From Sclerodactyla briareus (lineage: Eukaryota; Echinodermata; Holothuroidea; Dendrochirotida; Sclerodactylidae): DNA of 64,000 nucleotides. The notes beneath the pieces were generated by a model, which was not told the DNA's origin, did not search any database, and saw only the letters and a program-made list of their open reading frames with translations. Position 1 is the stretch's first letter, and every line of letters starts with the position of its first letter. The stretch is from assembly GCA_026419785.1 (NCBI GenBank), contig JAODTK010000256.1:62001-126000 (forward strand), written 5' to 3'. The position numbers and the translations under genes were made by a program. Below are positions 60,627 through 64,000 of the stretch, piece after piece.

Positions 60627-60794
60627 CTGCTGGGTAAAGCCAAAGACTATATTTCTTGACGAGCCTAACCACTGGGCTAGATTCCTACATCGCTAAGGTC
60701 CCTGAATCCACAGCCTGAAGCTCCTAGCGAAAAATGGTTACACAAGCGTGTTGTACATACACCACCGAGTTCAATGTGGTTCAACTTTTCGCCA
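60627..60794 (+). CDS. ABCG transporter, Walker B / D-loop / H-loop exon (frameshifted)
   Basis: PKTIFLDEP is followed after one extra base by TTGLDSYIAK, giving Walker B, the catalytic Glu and the D-loop. After a further shift comes SLKLLAKNG. The segment with the H-loop His reads I-H, then PSSMWFNF in the next frame. It ends at 60794 before GTAAGC in phase 0, matching the next exon. About four one-base indels are needed for one frame, for example one extra A in 'cctaaccactgg'. The expected AG acceptor before 'ctgctgggtaaa' reads 'ccgcg', so it is lost or has a missing base. All key ATPase residues of this segment are recoverable. Confidence 0.85.
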
Positions 60795-61169
60795 GTAAGC
60801 AACCTTTTACTACCCGTATTCGAAGCGACTCGAGTACGCTGCCCTGTACCCTACCCAACACGCGCACTCGTGCATATGATTGTACGCGTACCTGGCTTCC
60901 ACTGTTTGTACCCGTACTCGTACCTATTCACTGCTATCTCTCATTTAAACATTGTGGTGTAGCGGTACCCGTCCTCGTAATGCTGGGTAGTCCCTATACC
61001 TCGGACCATGGTATCGTACTTGGACCTGTGTACTCATACTACACGACCAAAAGCAAATAATAATCTGATGATTAAAATGTATTCAACAAAGCATCAACAC
61101 GTATGTGCCATACAAGTTTGTCGGTTGTCTCAAATACAGGAAAGCACAAAAGCTAACTTTGGAAATAGT

Positions 61170-61450
61170 GGGAGGAAAGCCCTCGAATCCATGAACAATT
61201 TTGAAAACCTGAATCAAATCACCTCGAATTCGTCTCAGCTCCATCGTAGTTAGACCGAACGCCTTTCATCTTGCCTCGTACGGTAAACCTCTAAGCTAGT
61301 GGTTCTCCACTAGCTTAGGTAAATCTCAAAAACTAGCGGCTCTCCGCTGAACGTTCTCAGTTACCTGCTTGTCTTTCGAGAAATATGGATTCCATACTTG
61401 GATAGAATACTCCAGGTGAGGTCTCACCAGCCTGACAACCCAAAAAATAT
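61170..61450 (-). mobile_element. CR1/L2-like LINE reverse transcriptase C-terminus, - strand
   Basis: On the minus strand from about 61436: RLVRPHLEYSIQVWNPYFSK, then ENVQRRA, GLPYEA, and FGLTTMELRRIRGDLIQVFK followed by IV. This is the very conserved end of CR1/L2-type reverse transcriptases (V-R-P-x-L-E-Y...W-x-P and R-R-x-R-G-D-L). A 12-bp palindromic insertion (61292-61319) interrupts it. It sits in the intron between the last two ABCG exons. Confidence 0.88.
61292..61319. repeat. Perfect 12-bp stem hairpin inside the LINE fragment
   Basis: 'ctaagctagtgg' - ttct - 'ccactagcttag'. The flanking LINE protein match (QRRA ... GLPYEA) normally has about 10-12 intervening residues; here the palindrome fills part of that space. 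Confidence 0.85.
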
Positions 61451-61782
61451 CGTCATCAAGGAAACACTGAAGTGACGGCAAATATGGAAAACCAGAATCA
61501 GTTAGCTTTCCTCGCCGTAAAGGGGGTGATGGGTCCGAATGAAACAGAAAATCTGTTTGAGATGGAATTTATGTTCATTGTGAGGGAGAGAGGGGGACGT
61601 CACACAATCACACTTAGAGTATCACACTGGATCGGTATTTCTATCTGCTGCGCACTGCATCGGATGGTATCCCCTGGTTAGCTAGTGGCATTGTATTGTA
61701 ACAAATATATTCTTTCCTAGGTTTGTGGAGTAGGGCAATGAAATTCTTCCGAGAGATTGCATGCGCATCGCAGTTATCTTTA

Positions 61783-61832
61783 TTCATTATTATTGTTATT
61801 CATTATATTATTATTATTATTATTATTAATCA
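61783..61832. repeat. (ATT)n tract before ABCG exon 7
   Basis: A short imperfect ATT repeat precedes the acceptor at 61852, the complement of the (TAA)n that follows the exon. Confidence 0.8.
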
Positions 61833-61852
61833 TAGATGTATTTTTCCCACAG

Positions 61853-62026
61853 GGTGTACTTCTTGCTGTGTGTAGAAATGCTTACGCAGGACCCCAGAGT
61901 GCAATTTTGGATTACTTCAGTCCTCTGGGATTCAAGTGCCCGGATAACTATTCTCCGGCTGACTATTATATCGCTGTCCTCTCCGTGGTACCAGGGCGGA
62001 AAGGGGGCAGCTATCGTCGGGTTGAG
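61853..62026 (+). CDS. ABCG transporter, NPADYY/VVPG exon
   Basis: Acceptor 'tttttcccacag'; donor GAG|GTAATT; 174 bp, 58 open codons, phase 0 at both ends. It reads GVLLAVCRNAYAGPQS, then LDYFSPLGFKCP, NYSPADYYIAVLSVVPGR and GGSYRRVE. N-Y-x-P-A-D-[FY]-x-[VI]-x-L-[AS]-V-V-P-G-R-E is typical of white-type ABCG proteins, unlike the ABCG1/2/5/8 versions, and places the gene in that group. One oddity is VCR where the family has A-E-G-R. The membrane domain exons would follow beyond this window. Confidence 0.93.
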
Positions 62027-62031
62027 GTAAT

Positions 62032-62450
<419 letters not shown>

Positions 62451-63280
62451 GTGAACTCTGTGCTGCTAAGCCCTAGGTCGAAAGTCGCGATTTTGGCATT
62501 CTTTCTCCCTATGTTTGACGTCGAGTTGCAGGTAGACGATTAGCTGGTCTCAACAGGTGATTAGATTGGCTGGATTCCATATATGCGTCATGCGTGTCCT
62601 GACTGTATGTGAGTATCACATATTACGAAACGAACAAGTGTTTCAGAAGAGAAAACCCTGCAACTTCATGCGGAAGACAAAGATGCAGCAGTCCATGCAT
62701 ATCTTAGTTGATTGGCTTAATAGAAGCATATTTCATAACTTCATGCGCGGTGATACACATCCGGGTATAGCATTGGTACATATGCTTATTCGCTTGATTA
62801 TTATTATTTCCGTGTTGTTTTGTGTGTATTTATAATATTTTCGCCTCTGTGACCCATATCAATCTTTGCAAACTTAATAGTACATATTCAGACCCTGGCC
62901 TCCGCTCAGTTGACTTAAATTGGCGATTTTTTCACATACGCATACGCATCTATGGAATCCCTAGCCTTAGAAGAGTGCGCGAGGAGGGCGTTCCGTTGAG
63001 TGGATGTTTCGTGTTTCTGGGAAGGAGGGGGGTCTTGTTCGCTAAGGATTTTCTTCACCTTTAATGGTGCGGGGGCTTCACTGTTTGGCAAGTTGGTCAA
63101 TTCTGCGTGGAGGTTGTTAAACTGAATTTTGGGGGCGAGGGTTTCGGGTGTACCGTAGGCTTACTAGATGGGTTATTAATCTTAAGCATCGCAGTGGGAG
63201 GTCTGGCGAGGTCAACAGTAGCGATAAATATGGTAGCCAGCTGTCTTTTTTCTGTGCTAATGCTCAAAGTATCAGGAACA
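62451..63280. other. Sequence after the last ABCG exon, no gene seen
   Basis: No further ABCG exon is recognised. The short + frames at 62557-63064 have no family resemblance. Confidence 0.5.
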
Positions 63281-64000
63281 ATGTTTGATGAGTAGCAGAT
63301 TTTAGTCCAGGATCGCAAGCCTGACGTCCATTGTATTACAGAGTTCTTGGTTGAACAGTGATATTTCCACACCTTCCTGGTTATGTTGTTTTATAGGCAA
63401 GATAGAACCGATACTCCCCGTGGCGTTGGTGGTGGAGTTTTGTTTGATGTGAGGTCTGACGTGAATAGGTTTGAGAAGGCCGATATTGGTGAAAGTTTTG
63501 TCAACTCTGTTTGGTGTGAATTCCGTCTAACCTCCTCTGGTATTCCCAGTTCTTTATTAGTACTAGTGGCAGTCATGGATCTGGCTTTTTTCAATGTCAC
63601 GCAGGCTTGTTTTCTTCTCACAGCATTTTCCTACCAGAAAGCATAATATTTTGGATTTAGTTTTGAGCGTGGATCCAGATTCGTAGATAATGAGAGAGCT
63701 TGGGTAAGCTCGGTGCAAGTGATCACGAAATTTTAACTTTCAATGTGTCTTGTTCTGCCAATATCCCACAGAGTGTAGATCTTGTTCCTTGTTTTTCGCG
63801 AAGGCCAATGTCGATGGCATTTCTAGGTTTTTTAGCAAGTAGATTGACGAAATTGTTAGAAAGTACGAATGCTGTCGACTCTTGGAATGGTTTCATTGAA
63901 AAGGTTAACGAGGGTATTAAGTTTACGTTCCTTGGAGGAAACATCGCAGTGAGAACAAGAGCCCTTCTTGGAGGAGAAGGGAATTTTTCTGGCCATCAAC
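63281..64000 (+). mobile_element. LINE endonuclease fragment, copy 2, runs off the window
   Basis: The + strand frame reads RTDTPRGVGGGVLFDVRSDV, then FEKADIGESFVNSVWCEFRL and a broken G-V-V-Y-R region (63560). ILDLVLSVDPDS (63650) and SDHEILTFNV (63717) follow after shifts. These are the G-G-G-V, S-V-W, L-D-L-V-L and S-D-H boxes of a LINE apurinic endonuclease. The first 380 bp match copy 1 at 55396-55830. The end is at the window edge, so its length is unknown. Confidence 0.87.

Overview
The window is metazoan nuclear DNA, not prokaryotic. There are no operons or long uninterrupted genes. Instead there are short exons with GT/AG borders, long repeat-filled introns, many microsatellites, non-LTR retrotransposon fragments, a Penelope-like element and tRNA/LINE-tailed SINEs. 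The element mix, the frequent 'taggcctac'-type words and the white-like ABCG gene suggest a marine invertebrate, possibly an echinoderm. That assignment is inference; no species is claimed.

About 4.5-39.6 kb, + strand: a run of at least 16 single-domain EGF-like exons. Each ends in the pattern C-E-x-G with a phase-1 donor, and most have an AG acceptor, so they look like one multi-EGF extracellular protein gene. Nearly every exon carries one or more single-base indels relative to an EGF frame, so few read through. The 3' end of the run (about 34.15-39.52 kb) is a tandem triplication of a 1.7-2.1 kb unit. Each unit holds an EGF exon, a (TA)n tract just before its acceptor, and a short linker exon. 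The middle unit alone has gained a SINE. The last unit's linker exon reads on to a stop at 39,560.

Introns of that gene hold a frame-broken Penelope-like element (about 9.13-12.18 kb) bracketed by (TA)n tracts, a 1,066-bp non-autonomous DNA transposon with 25-bp inverted ends and TTA target duplications (19,669-20,734), a LINE 3' end (24.8-25.27 kb, - strand), a 216-bp almost pure G/T tract, two adjacent minisatellites (27.8-28.45 kb), and several diverged tandem repeat families, some rich in AGGTCA/TGACCT.

About 39.6-52.6 kb has no confident host gene. It holds AGGTCA-type repeats, a (TG)n repeat family, a LINE C-terminal segment (- strand, 47.6-48.4 kb) and an L2/Rex1-like LINE reverse transcriptase (+ strand, 50.2-51.2 kb).

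About 52.9-62.0 kb, + strand: the ATPase half of a white-like ABCG half-transporter. Six exons are recognised: N-terminal; beta-strand before Walker A; Walker A and Q-loop; signature; Walker B with D- and H-loops; and the NPADYY/VVPG exon. Splice phases agree across every junction that can be tested. Two in-frame stops lie in the signature exon and several indels in the Walker B exon. The exon for the helical subdomain was not found, and the membrane domain would lie beyond the window. Its introns hold an uninterrupted (ATG)n array of about 1,430 bp and a (TAA)n array of about 418 bp starting at a splice donor. LINE endonuclease fragments lie at 55.5 and 63.4 kb and a CR1-like LINE tail at 61.2-61.4 kb.

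Main caution: tandem copies and domain exons differ mostly by one-base indels. This fits unpolished long-read sequence as well as pseudogene decay, and the sequence alone cannot separate the two.
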